Source: CAYZAW01 sp964476505 (GTDB taxonomy: Bacteria > Bacillota > Clostridia > Christensenellales > CAG-138). Taken from it: a stretch of DNA of 23,419 bases. The translations under genes and the position numbers were made by a program. Numbering within the stretch: the stretch's first letter is position 1; each line of letters starts with the position of its first letter. Shown here piece by piece: positions 15,886 to 22,907 of this stretch. The notes beneath the pieces were generated by a model. That model had not been told where the DNA came from, ran no database searches, and worked only from the letters and a program-made list of their open reading frames with translations. The stretch covers positions 1-23,419 of the forward strand of contig CAYZAW010000038.1 of the NCBI GenBank assembly GCA_964476505.1, given 5' to 3'.

Positions 15886-16137
15886 TTACTCTCGCGGGGT
15901 ATCGCTACACATGACCGCCTTACAGTCGGACACGCCTTTCGTAGTTGGGTCTATCAGGATGCCAAGGCCGGTCAACACCTGTACCAGCACCAGTACGCCG
16001 TTTACCGCTGCCTCATGGGAGATTGCCGGTACGATCTCGAACATGCCCAACAGATTATACACAAAGGACAGCACAAGAGATAAAAAGCTGGTGACGAACA
16101 CCGGAGATTTGAAGCGAAGCTTCCAGTTGATTTTCAT
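15886..16137 (-). CDS. phi-LC3-type phage holin
   Basis: The protein has 83 residues from the ATG at 16137 (MKINWKLRFKSP). An ATG two codons upstream at 16143 is possible, but it leaves only four bases after GGAGG. It shows the phi-LC3 holin family layout: a basic N terminus, a hydrophobic segment (about 14-32), a second one (about 44-60) and the family's C-terminal IDPTTKGVSDCKAVM. Holins open the membrane so that the lytic enzyme reaches the wall. It is the last gene of the phage-derived cassette, directly after the XhlA-like gene, which is the usual lysis-module order. It appears intact. Confidence 0.88.
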   Translation of the reverse strand: MKINWKLRFKSPVFVTSFLSLVLSFVYNLLGMFEIVPAISHEAAVNGVLVLVQVLTGLGILIDPTTKGVSDCKAVMCSDTPRE

Positions 16138-16176
16138 ATGCATTGATCCTCCTCACTATATTGTATGCTTGTATGC

Positions 16177-16389
16177 TCATAATTTGCTGCCGGTAAATGC
16201 GCCGATCACCGCCGCGACCAGCATCAGCGTGACCTGCGTAAGCAGCGTTTCCCAGCGCCTGCCGTTTTTCCCTTCCAACTCCCGCAGTCTGGCCTCGTGG
16301 TCGTTGAGCTTTGTTAGGGCATTGTCCAGCTTGGTGTCGATCTCCGTCAGGGTTTGCAGCATGGCAGCAATCCGTTCCTCCATGGTCAT
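16177..16389 (-). CDS. XhlA-like haemolysin/lysis accessory protein
   Basis: The protein has 70 residues from the ATG at 16389. This start overlaps the stop of the upstream gene as ATGA and has GGAGGTG eight bases before it. The N-terminal two thirds form a coiled coil (EERIAAMLQTLTEIDTKLDN, then LTKLNDHEARLRELEGKN). One transmembrane helix follows (about 47-66, LLTQVTLMLVAAVIGAFTG). This is the XhlA layout of PBSX-type prophages, where XhlA works with the holin to promote lysis. The neighbouring holin and lytic enzyme genes support the assignment. A longer open frame upstream lies inside the lytic enzyme gene and is not used. Confidence 0.85.
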   Translation of the reverse strand: MTMEERIAAMLQTLTEIDTKLDNALTKLNDHEARLRELEGKNGRRWETLLTQVTLMLVAAVIGAFTGSKL

Positions 16390-17972
16390 ACCTGCTTCAC
16401 CTCCACATATTTTTCCGACACATACCCGTCCACAACCGCCCCGTTCAAAAACGCCGCGCAGCGCTGCCAGCCCGCGTTCTTTGACGCAACAAGGATACAA
16501 TTGCCCTTTTTCAGCACGCCCTTGGACGCGCTTTGTGCGCCGGGCTCGGTTCTAACGTGCACATTGCCTGTGGTCAAGCCAAAGGCGGCCTCCTGCGTTT
16601 TTTGCGTATTCGTTTCCTCCATGCCTTGCAGCCTGCCATAGTGCGTCCAATCCGGAAGGCGGTGCGTTTTGCCGTCCACAAGGCTTTTTGCCGCATGCGC
16701 ACTGCCGGACAAGCCCTTGCACAGCACCACGCCGTATGCCCCGCCTGCCGCCTCGATGCAGCCCTCCGTGCCGTAAATACCCACATGCACCATGCGGCTG
16801 CCGCTTTTTCTAAACAGCAGGTCGCCGGTTTGCAGCTCCTCCTTTTTAATTGGCGTACAGTAGGCTTGATACAGACCATTGGCAGTGGTATCAAAGCCCG
16901 CCTTTTGCAGCCCTGCTTCCGTAAGCGCCCAGCAAACCAAGCCGGAGCAGTCCCAGCAGCGAAGGTCGCCTTCGTCCGCTGTTCTTAACATCATTTCCAG
17001 CCTGCCGCCTGTAAAATACTGGGGATATTGTCTTGCCCGCCCGCGGATATACGCCTCGGTAGCCTTATGCCCCTGCCCGCCCCACACATACAGCCCGCCC
17101 AGCGCTTGTAGGGCAGCGTCGTAAAATCGCTGCGCTTTTGTTTGTGCCTTTTCTTCCACAACGGGTTCCTCCTTTGTTACAGTTTCTGCAACCCGCAGCC
17201 TCGTAGGATCGATCACGCCCCAGCCGTAATACGGGTCCAGCCCCGGTGCACCTGTATCGACGCAGGCGGTTCTTAGCACCATCCATACATCAGCCGCCGT
17301 CATGCCGTCCTGCCAGACCATCCCCGCCATACCCGCCACCTGCGGGCACGCATAAGATGTACCGGAGGCTACTGTTCGCCCGTTAACGCCTGTTACCGGC
17401 ACGTTTTTGCCCCACGCGCAGCAATCCGCCTCGCCCAAAACGGTGGAAAACTCTGCGCGGCTCCCGGCGCTGTCGCAGGCGGTCACGCATACCGGCTCCG
17501 GCCATACGGCAGGATACTTTTCCATACCGCCCGCACCGTCGTTACCCGCCGCACATACCGTAAGCGCGCCCAGCTCTGCGAGCTTTTGTATTTGCCCGCG
17601 GTACCTTTCCTTCTGCTCTCCCACCATGGCAACTGCCTGAGAAACGGATACGATATGCCGGTATTTGGGATACTTTTGCACCGTACCGATCACAAGATCA
17701 AATGCGTTTAACAGCTTAGACACGCTTGTTAGTGTATCGTCGAGATCGGAAGCCACGCGGTAGCTGTACAGGTATGCGTTCGGGCACCAGTCCAGAAGGA
17801 TGGAGGCGATCATCGTACCGTGGTCGGAAGGAGAAAACCCGTCCGGCGTTCCGGCGATCAAAAAACGCCCTGTAAAAGGCGCTCGATCAATACCCATATC
17901 CGGCAGGTGAAACATAACACCCCCGCCTGCGTCCGAACGCTTGGCAGCACTGTACAGTTTAGTCAGATCCAT
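16386..17972 (-). CDS. three-domain lytic enzyme: S8 subtilase + NlpC/P60 + SH3
   Basis: The protein has 528 residues and no signal peptide. Residues about 15-260 are a compact subtilisin-like (S8) domain. The likely triad is Asp25 (LPDMGID), His51 (DHGTMIAS) and Ser206 (SGTSYACPQVAG), with the oxyanion Asn144 in AAGNDG. After a Glu/Val linker, residues about 278-450 are an NlpC/P60 peptidoglycan hydrolase: YVWGGQG, catalytic Cys342 in WDCSGL, His396 in VHVGIYG and Glu407 near the third active-site position. Residues about 465-526 are a bacterial SH3 domain (VHVRTEPGAQSASKGVLKKG), probably for wall binding. It sits where PBSX-like phages carry the endolysin, before xhlA and holin, so a lytic role is inferred. 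The protease domain is unusual there. Overlaps with both neighbours show tight coupling. Confidence 0.88.
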   Translation of the reverse strand: MDLTKLYSAAKRSDAGGGVMFHLPDMGIDRAPFTGRFLIAGTPDGFSPSDHGTMIASILLDWCPNAYLYSYRVASDLDDTLTSVSKLLNAFDLVIGTVQKYPKYRHIVSVSQAVAMVGEQKERYRGQIQKLAELGALTVCAAGNDGAGGMEKYPAVWPEPVCVTACDSAGSRAEFSTVLGEADCCAWGKNVPVTGVNGRTVASGTSYACPQVAGMAGMVWQDGMTAADVWMVLRTACVDTGAPGLDPYYGWGVIDPTRLRVAETVTKEEPVVEEKAQTKAQRFYDAALQALGGLYVWGGQGHKATEAYIRGRARQYPQYFTGGRLEMMLRTADEGDLRCWDCSGLVCWALTEAGLQKAGFDTTANGLYQAYCTPIKKEELQTGDLLFRKSGSRMVHVGIYGTEGCIEAAGGAYGVVLCKGLSGSAHAAKSLVDGKTHRLPDWTHYGRLQGMEETNTQKTQEAAFGLTTGNVHVRTEPGAQSASKGVLKKGNCILVASKNAGWQRCAAFLNGAVVDGYVSEKYVEVKQV

Positions 17973-18114
17973 TTACATATGCCTCCCCGGTGATATCCTC
18001 ATATCCGGCAGGCGACAGCACTACCGGATTGATAGACACTATCCGCATCAGCTGCTCCTTCGTGCAGCCGCCGCGCTGATACCGGGCTTTGTAAACGCCA
18101 TACTTCATTCCCAT
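17959..18114 (-). CDS. XkdX-like small phage protein
   Basis: The protein has 51 residues from the ATG at 18114, with GGAGG eight bases upstream; a second ATG at 18108 is possible. The pattern YKARYQRGGCTKEQL, then PAGYEDITGEAYV, matches the XkdX family of very short proteins found between tail and lysis genes in PBSX-type phages (Y...G..T.eqL, then Y..ITG..Y). The gene overlaps the start of the subtilase-NlpC gene by 14 bases. Its function is not known in any phage to my knowledge. Length and position agree with the family. Confidence 0.75.
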   Translation of the reverse strand: MGMKYGVYKARYQRGGCTKEQLMRIVSINPVVLSPAGYEDITGEAYVNGSD

Positions 18115-18116
18115 GG

Positions 18117-18308
18117 TTATACCTCCATACTCTCAATTTCAAGGTCGGTCAGGGCGATTTCCGCCTCCATTCTTGCGATCTCTTCATCCGTCTGTGCGAG
18201 CTCAGCATTGATACGCTGTGCCGTCACTTCCCATACCTCATACAGCTTTACACGGACTTCGCGCACACGGCGATCATTGGACTGCCGGAGTTTATCATTT
18301 GTATCCAT
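18117..18308 (-). CDS. small coiled-coil protein of the phage-derived cassette
   Basis: The protein has 63 residues from the ATG at 18308, with GAGG six bases upstream; a GTG at 18320 overlapping the preceding stop is an alternative. The sequence is highly charged. The heptad-like second half (INAELAQTDEEIARMEAEI) predicts a coiled coil, and there is no membrane segment or signal peptide. I do not recognise a family. It lies between the tail-tip protein gene and the XkdX-like gene, with only two bases to the next start, so it is likely a tail or baseplate accessory or chaperone. That is inference from position only. Confidence 0.7.
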   Translation of the reverse strand: MDTNDKLRQSNDRRVREVRVKLYEVWEVTAQRINAELAQTDEEIARMEAEIALTDLEIESMEV

Positions 18309-18316
18309 GCTGCACC

Positions 18317-19345
18317 TCACTTTCCGTAAACTTGTACATAGTCAATGTGCGATGTGTTTACATTACAAGATTGTTGGTCAACCCGGAACCTAATGTAACG
18401 GTATCGCTTCGATGCAGACGTTATCCTCGTATTGTCGGTATTCATCGGATAACTGCCTTGCGCAACGATAACATCAAAATCTGTTCCGTTCTCAGAAGCA
18501 AGAACCGTTATCAATGCAGCGCTGTTTGCTTGTGTATCATACTCATGGATTTTGTAGATCCACACGCCGTCCGGGTATAGCGTAGTATCAAATTGATACT
18601 GCACCCAAGCCCCTGGATTATCGCCGGATGCAGATGACCAACCGCTCGGTGGGTCCTTCGCTACAAACGCTTTCCACGGATAATACCGATAGTCATAATA
18701 ACTACTTGCACTTACAACGCCGCTGGGTGTTGTGTAACCTGTCATAACCGGTATTGTAATAGGGGCGGAAGCATCCAAACCGGTAATAGCGTTTGCGCTT
18801 GCCAGTATCGCCGTTATCCATGTGGCATCCAAAATACATGCGTTCATTGCCACGCTTGCAAGGCCTATCTGCGTCATGGCATTAACAGAGCCAACAACAG
18901 CCGGCATGATAACGGCTTTGGAAACCATCATGTAATCCACTGCCGCAGCACTGTTTGCAAGCGTTTCCATCGCCGCTGCATCCGCCACCACCGATGCGAG
19001 ATCTGCATAGTCCTGCGGATCGATTTCACCAATGAGCAGCCAAGTTTTGTAATCATCATAACCTGCATATGCGGATACCGTATACTGCCCGCCTTTTACT
19101 ACGGTTATTGAGGATGTCAGCCCAAACACAATGGTATCAGCAGACAGTGTATATGTTCCTGCGCTTGGAAATATGATTTTCGCAATCCCTGAAGTGTCTG
19201 TCACGGCTGATCGTACGATATCGCCGCAAGTCATGGTAATGGTGATACCAGATACGTTTTCGCTGCTTCTTAACAGCACATCCGATACGGTGACCGTAAC
19301 CGTACCGTTCCCGCCGCTGGGAAACTCAGATTGTATTGTACTCAT
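18317..19345 (-). CDS. tail-tip/receptor-binding-like protein: Ig-like + helical + discoidin domain
   Basis: The protein has 342 residues from the ATG at 19345; a GTG at 19357 overlapping the previous stop is possible. Residues about 8-95 resemble a beta-sandwich Ig or regulatory-like domain (SGITITMTCGDIVRSAVTD, GTYTLSADTI). Residues about 98-190 are Ala-rich and helical with imperfect internal repeats (SVNAMTQIGLASVAMNA against ASANAITG), as in the shafts of some phage tail proteins. Residues about 200-342 resemble an F5/8-type C (discoidin) carbohydrate-binding domain: ASSYYDYRYYPWKAF, WVQYQFDT and RYRYIRFRV. It follows the BppU-like gene directly. A receptor- or surface-binding role is inferred. 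The DNA is visibly richer in A and T than the neighbouring chromosomal genes. Confidence 0.72.
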   Translation of the reverse strand: MSTIQSEFPSGGNGTVTVTVSDVLLRSSENVSGITITMTCGDIVRSAVTDTSGIAKIIFPSAGTYTLSADTIVFGLTSSITVVKGGQYTVSAYAGYDDYKTWLLIGEIDPQDYADLASVVADAAAMETLANSAAAVDYMMVSKAVIMPAVVGSVNAMTQIGLASVAMNACILDATWITAILASANAITGLDASAPITIPVMTGYTTPSGVVSASSYYDYRYYPWKAFVAKDPPSGWSSASGDNPGAWVQYQFDTTLYPDGVWIYKIHEYDTQANSAALITVLASENGTDFDVIVAQGSYPMNTDNTRITSASKRYRYIRFRVDQQSCNVNTSHIDYVQVYGK

Positions 19346-19349
19346 ATTC

Positions 19350-20351
19350 TCACGCAACCTTTGTGATTACAAAAGGAATGTCAACACTGGGCACGGAACC
19401 ATCTGCCGTAATGGTAATGCTTCCCGCGCCCTTGCCTGTCAACGTCAGCATCGCTTCTCGCGCTGCCTCTCTCTGCGCTTTGGTGGCGGTTTCCGGCAGA
19501 CCGATTATCCCTTTCGTATCCGCTGTAATGCCTGTTAAGCCGGTAACGGTAGCAAGCTGCTCTTCCCATGCGTTTGCTAAGATAACACCTTGGATTTCCA
19601 CTGCAGCCGGTGCGGCGCCGATGGAATCCGGCGTTAAAACATCGTTACCGCCCGCGGCATGGGCTGCCGCATGAGGCTCCGCCGGGTTACCGGGTATTAA
19701 GCCAAATGCAAGCTCCAATCCGTTCTCCATAAATTGTGCCGAAGCCGTTGGCATATTTCCTATTGGCAGCTGCGTTGCAGTAACAGACAGGTTTTCCAGC
19801 TTCTGATGCACGGCTTCTCTTTCCGCCTCGGCAGCAAGGCGTTCCTGCTCCGCCTGATTTCGCTCCGCTTCCGACGCTTCCCGAACCGTTTCCGCATCCT
19901 CCATGTTCGCACAACGCTGCATCAAATCCACCAACAGCGGATACGCATCGGTAGCCGGTATCGTTTGCGCATTCACAATACCGCCGCGGCAGGAGAAATT
20001 GAACTTAGCCGTGGTGATCAGGATGTCGTGCCGCTCCCCGGAATACACCTGCACCTCGCATTCCACCAGCCCCGGAGAAAAGGATGTGGTGTACAGCTCG
20101 ATTTTGAATTTGTTGTTTTCCGTTTCATCCATCACGATGCCGTGGCCGTTGTTGTCCTGCTGGGCAGTACCGCCGTTTGGCTTGGCAAACATGGCGCACA
20201 CCAAGCAATCCGTCAGGTCTACGGCGGTATCATCGTCCGTAAGGGTGATCTCCAGCACGTTGCCGTTGTCTCCCTCCACCACCTCGATCTCCCGAAGCGA
20301 CGTGCTTCGTTTTACATCCAGGGCAATAGGGAATCGTTTTTTTACCGACAT
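19350..20351 (-). CDS. BppU-like phage baseplate upper protein / tail fibre
   Basis: The protein has 333 residues from the ATG at 20351, which follows GGGAGG; a longer frame upstream has no ribosome binding site. The start MSVKKRFPIALDVKR and the beta-rich first 125 residues (ITLTDDDTAVDLTDC, then VECEVQVYSGERH) resemble the N-terminal BppU domain of Gram-positive phage baseplates, which holds receptor-binding proteins. Residues about 150-188 are a Glu/Ala coiled coil. GLELAFGLIPG is a common tail-fibre motif, and HAAGGNDVLTPDSIGAA at about 231-247 is a typical fibre repeat unit. A beta-rich tip follows. It is the first gene of the phage-derived cassette. No signal peptide or membrane segment. 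Confidence 0.78.
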   Translation of the reverse strand: MSVKKRFPIALDVKRSTSLREIEVVEGDNGNVLEITLTDDDTAVDLTDCLVCAMFAKPNGGTAQQDNNGHGIVMDETENNKFKIELYTTSFSPGLVECEVQVYSGERHDILITTAKFNFSCRGGIVNAQTIPATDAYPLLVDLMQRCANMEDAETVREASEAERNQAEQERLAAEAEREAVHQKLENLSVTATQLPIGNMPTASAQFMENGLELAFGLIPGNPAEPHAAAHAAGGNDVLTPDSIGAAPAAVEIQGVILANAWEEQLATVTGLTGITADTKGIIGLPETATKAQREAAREAMLTLTGKGAGSITITADGSVPSVDIPFVITKVA

Positions 20352-20376
20352 ATTGTACCTCCCGTTAAAATAATGA

Positions 20377-20406
20377 AGGCACCTTCGGTTTGTACCGAAA
20401 GCGCCT
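20377..20406 (-). terminator. hairpin in the leader of the phage-derived cassette
   Basis: On the minus strand AGGCGCTTTCGGT pairs with ACCGAAGGTGCCT around a four-base loop, with two mismatches. The T-rich CATTATTTTAAC follows 25 bases before the BppU-like start codon. It could end sdaAA transcripts, or act as an attenuator in the cassette leader. The U-tract is interrupted, so strength is uncertain. Confidence 0.5.
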
Positions 20407-20496
20407 GCTGTATCATTCACAACGTAGCACTATGTTTTGCAACTGTGTTGTTAAAACGGCTTTTATAATGATTTCGAAGTGTTCATCACCTGCGGC

Positions 20497-21387
20497 TCAT
20501 GTTCTCTTTAAGCGGTGCAGCCGCTCTGCTACCGCCTTGCCCGTGGGCGTAGCCGCAAGGCCGCCAAGCGCTGTTTCCCTAAGCTCCGGGCGCATTTCGC
20601 GGCCTACGGCGCGCATGGCTGCAATTACCTCGTCAAAGGGAATGAGGCTGGTTATGCCCGCAAGCGCCATATCCGCTGCCAGCATGGCATTAACCGCGCC
20701 CAAGGCGTTGCGCTTGATGCAGGGGCATTCCACCAACCCCGCCACAGGATCGCAAACCAAGCCCATCACATTTTTCAACGTGATCGCCGCCGCGTCCATG
20801 CACATTTCCGGTCTGCCGCCCTTTAGCTGCACCAGCGCCGCCGCGGTCATAGCAGCACCAACGCCTGTTTCTGCCTGACAGCCGCCGTCCGCGCCTGCAA
20901 TGCTGGCGTTTTTTGCCGCCAGCATACCGATGGCAGCCGCGCAGAACAGCCCGTCGATCAGCTTACCGTCCTCCCAGTCATACTGCTCCTGCATGGTCAA
21001 CAGCACGCCAGGCAATATACCGGATGCGCCCGCAGTGGGCGCTGCTACGATGCGCCCCATGGAGGCATTGACCTCCACCACCGCCATGGATGCCGCCGCC
21101 GCCCGGCATGCCGCCGCGCCCAAATAGGGCGTTAGCATGGCATACTCACAAAGCCGCGCCGCGTCGCCGCCGGAAAGGCCACTAACGGAGGCCACCTGCC
21201 CGGATAAGCCCCGCCTAACGGATTCTCGCATAACGTTCAGGTTTTTTTGCATTTCCTCCCGCAAAGCCTCCCGGCTTTGCTCGGACAGCTGTTCCTCCCT
21301 GCGCTGCATCAGCTCGCCGATGGCAATGCCGCCCTGCTCACAAAGGAGCAGCAGCTCCGCGCCCGTTTGAAAGTCCATGGTGCTCAT
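20497..21387 (-). CDS. sdaAA: L-serine dehydratase (iron-sulfur), alpha subunit
   Basis: The protein has 296 residues. With SdaAB it deaminates L-serine to pyruvate and ammonia in the cytoplasm, using an oxygen-labile [4Fe-4S] cluster. The family blocks are visible: VEVNASMGRIVAAPTAGASG, IAGADGGCQAETGVGAAM, and MGLVCDPVAGLVECPCIKRN. Cys170, Cys212 and Cys223 are the likely cluster ligands. GGAGG lies eight bases upstream of the ATG at 21387, and the gene starts 11 bases after sdaAB, so the two are co-translated. Length is normal for the alpha subunit of the two-chain enzyme of Gram-positive bacteria. It appears intact. Confidence 0.95.
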   Translation of the reverse strand: MSTMDFQTGAELLLLCEQGGIAIGELMQRREEQLSEQSREALREEMQKNLNVMRESVRRGLSGQVASVSGLSGGDAARLCEYAMLTPYLGAAACRAAAASMAVVEVNASMGRIVAAPTAGASGILPGVLLTMQEQYDWEDGKLIDGLFCAAAIGMLAAKNASIAGADGGCQAETGVGAAMTAAALVQLKGGRPEMCMDAAAITLKNVMGLVCDPVAGLVECPCIKRNALGAVNAMLAADMALAGITSLIPFDEVIAAMRAVGREMRPELRETALGGLAATPTGKAVAERLHRLKRT

Positions 21388-21398
21388 ATGCGCGCCTC

Positions 21399-22061
21399 CT
21401 ATACCGAGAATACTCGGCTGATACCGTCCGATAAGCCGCTGATAAGGGCAAGCACTTTACCGTCCACCGGCTGATCTGTTTCGATGGTCATATACGCGTC
21501 GGCACCCCGGCCATGCCGGAACACACGCATAAAAGCAATGTTGATGTGATACTGCGCCAAGATATGCGTTACCACCGCCACCACGCCGGGAACATCCTGA
21601 TACTGCACGATGAGCGTGGGATAATCCCCGGAAAGCGTTACATCCAGCCCGTTGATCTCCACGATATTGATATTGCCGCCGCCGATGGACTGGCCTACCA
21701 CCTCCGTCACGGCACCGTCCTCGGCTGTGATCTTGATACGGGCGGTATTGGGATGCTCCACGGCTTCGTCGCTGAAGCAAAAGTCCACCTGTACGCCCGC
21801 CTCCCGAGCGATGGCATAGGCGTTGGGAATGCGCGCATCGTCCGGCGCCATGCCTAATACGCCGCCGATAAGCGCCTTATCCGTGCCGTGCCCCCGCCCC
21901 GTTTGGGCAAAGGAGCCGTACAGCGTAAATTCTGCCGCCGCCACATGATACCCCGCAATATGCCGGGCTGTATGCGCAATGCGGCAGGCTCCCGCCGTAT
22001 GGGAGCTAGAGGGGCCGATCATGCGCGGGCCGATGATATCAAATGCGCTGTATTCTGGCAT
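21399..22061 (-). CDS. sdaAB: L-serine dehydratase (iron-sulfur), beta subunit
   Basis: The protein has 220 residues. The N-terminal half carries the family motif IGPSSSHTAGACRIA and GSFAQTGRGHGTDKALIGG. The C-terminal part (about 148-220) is an ACT domain (PTLIVQYQDVPGVVAVVTHI), a likely serine-sensing or regulatory module. It pairs with SdaAA, encoded 11 bases downstream. AGGAGG lies five bases before the ATG. Only 30 bases separate it from the upstream sortase gene, and these hold a 14-base palindrome, so transcription from the sortase promoter is likely. Confidence 0.95.
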   Translation of the reverse strand: MPEYSAFDIIGPRMIGPSSSHTAGACRIAHTARHIAGYHVAAAEFTLYGSFAQTGRGHGTDKALIGGVLGMAPDDARIPNAYAIAREAGVQVDFCFSDEAVEHPNTARIKITAEDGAVTEVVGQSIGGGNINIVEINGLDVTLSGDYPTLIVQYQDVPGVVAVVTHILAQYHINIAFMRVFRHGRGADAYMTIETDQPVDGKVLALISGLSDGISRVFSV

Positions 22062-22072
22062 ACTGTCCTCCT

Positions 22073-22086
22073 GCCGGATATCCGGC
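22073..22086. repeat. 14-base perfect palindrome before sdaAB
   Basis: GCCGGATATCCGGC lies between the sortase stop (22092) and the sdaAB ribosome binding site. It can bind a dimeric regulator as DNA, or fold as a 5-bp hairpin with an ATAT loop in mRNA just upstream of the ribosome binding site. Neither role is proven by the sequence. Confidence 0.55.
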
Positions 22087-22091
22087 GTACG

Positions 22092-22907
22092 TTATTTGAT
22101 GCGGCGTGCGCTTACCACGAAGCGGGAATTGTCGTACTCATAGGTGCAGGTAGAAAGCGTGAGCACCTGATCGCTGGATTTTACGGTGATGGAGTCGTCC
22201 ACCACGCTGTATTTGGACTCCTTTGCGATCTTTACCAGCTCGTTCATGTACTCCGCAAAGTTTTGCCTGGAGCCAAACCGGGTGTGGATATAATACACGT
22301 CCGGCTGCACCACATATGCCGCAAATACCTCCCACTTGGTTTCCTGCCCGTTCCAGTCAAAGGTGATGATGCGGTTTTGTTCAAAAAAGCTTTGCTGCTT
22401 GTAGTTGTTCAGGTCATGGAACATGGTGCCGTTTTTCATATTATGACCGTAGATGATGATATGCTGCTGCTGATCCTCCGCGGCGTTTCTGAAGTCCATG
22501 AATATCGCCCCGTGCTTGGACTTGCTTTTTTCCACGTTATGGGTCAGGTAATACTCGTTGTCTTCGCTGCGCACCACGGGATAATCGATCACGGTATTGG
22601 GCACGGTAATCCAGCCGATCACGTCCGGATTGATCTTTTTCGCCTCGGTAAATTCCTTTTTCTCGGGCAGTACATCCCCGGGCTCGGCAATGCCATCGAT
22701 CTCCTCGCTGGGAATCTCCGCATTGGTCACGGTTTCGGACGATACTGCCGGAGTCTCCTCCACCGGCGGCACGGGCGTAGCCACGGGCTCGGGCGCAGGC
22801 GTTGCCTCCACGATAGCAGGCGCGGTGCAGGCGCAAAGCAACGCGCAAGCAAGAAGCACCGCTATTATAAGGCTCGCCTTTTTGCGGACGGGGCTGTTAT
22901 GATCCAT
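22092..22907 (-). CDS. class B sortase with N-terminal lipobox-like signal
   Basis: The 271-residue cysteine transpeptidase should lie on the outer membrane face, where sortases link sorting-signal proteins to the wall or to pili. A basic start and hydrophobic core (about 10-27) end in LCAC, so Cys27 could be lipid-modified. A Pro/Thr/Glu linker (30-85) follows. The catalytic domain shows class B features: IGWITVPNTVIDYPVV, YGHNMKNGTMF with His155, TLSTCTYE with Cys254, and NSRFVVSARRI with Arg262. AAAGGAGG precedes the ATG. No protein with a sorting motif is encoded in this window. It lies 30 bases upstream of sdaAB on the same strand. Confidence 0.92.
   Translation of the reverse strand: MDHNSPVRKKASLIIAVLLACALLCACTAPAIVEATPAPEPVATPVPPVEETPAVSSETVTNAEIPSEEIDGIAEPGDVLPEKKEFTEAKKINPDVIGWITVPNTVIDYPVVRSEDNEYYLTHNVEKSKSKHGAIFMDFRNAAEDQQQHIIIYGHNMKNGTMFHDLNNYKQQSFFEQNRIITFDWNGQETKWEVFAAYVVQPDVYYIHTRFGSRQNFAEYMNELVKIAKESKYSVVDDSITVKSSDQVLTLSTCTYEYDNSRFVVSARRIK

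Noticed and set aside
15779..16555. Open frame of 258 codons on the + strand across the holin and XhlA-like genes
   Set aside because: It crosses a strong bidirectional terminator and is antisense to three supported genes. No translation signal.
15824..20406. Attachment-site direct repeats flanking the phage-derived cassette
   Set aside because: I compared the borders by eye and found no matching repeat, tRNA end or integrase gene. A proper repeat search is needed before excluding one.
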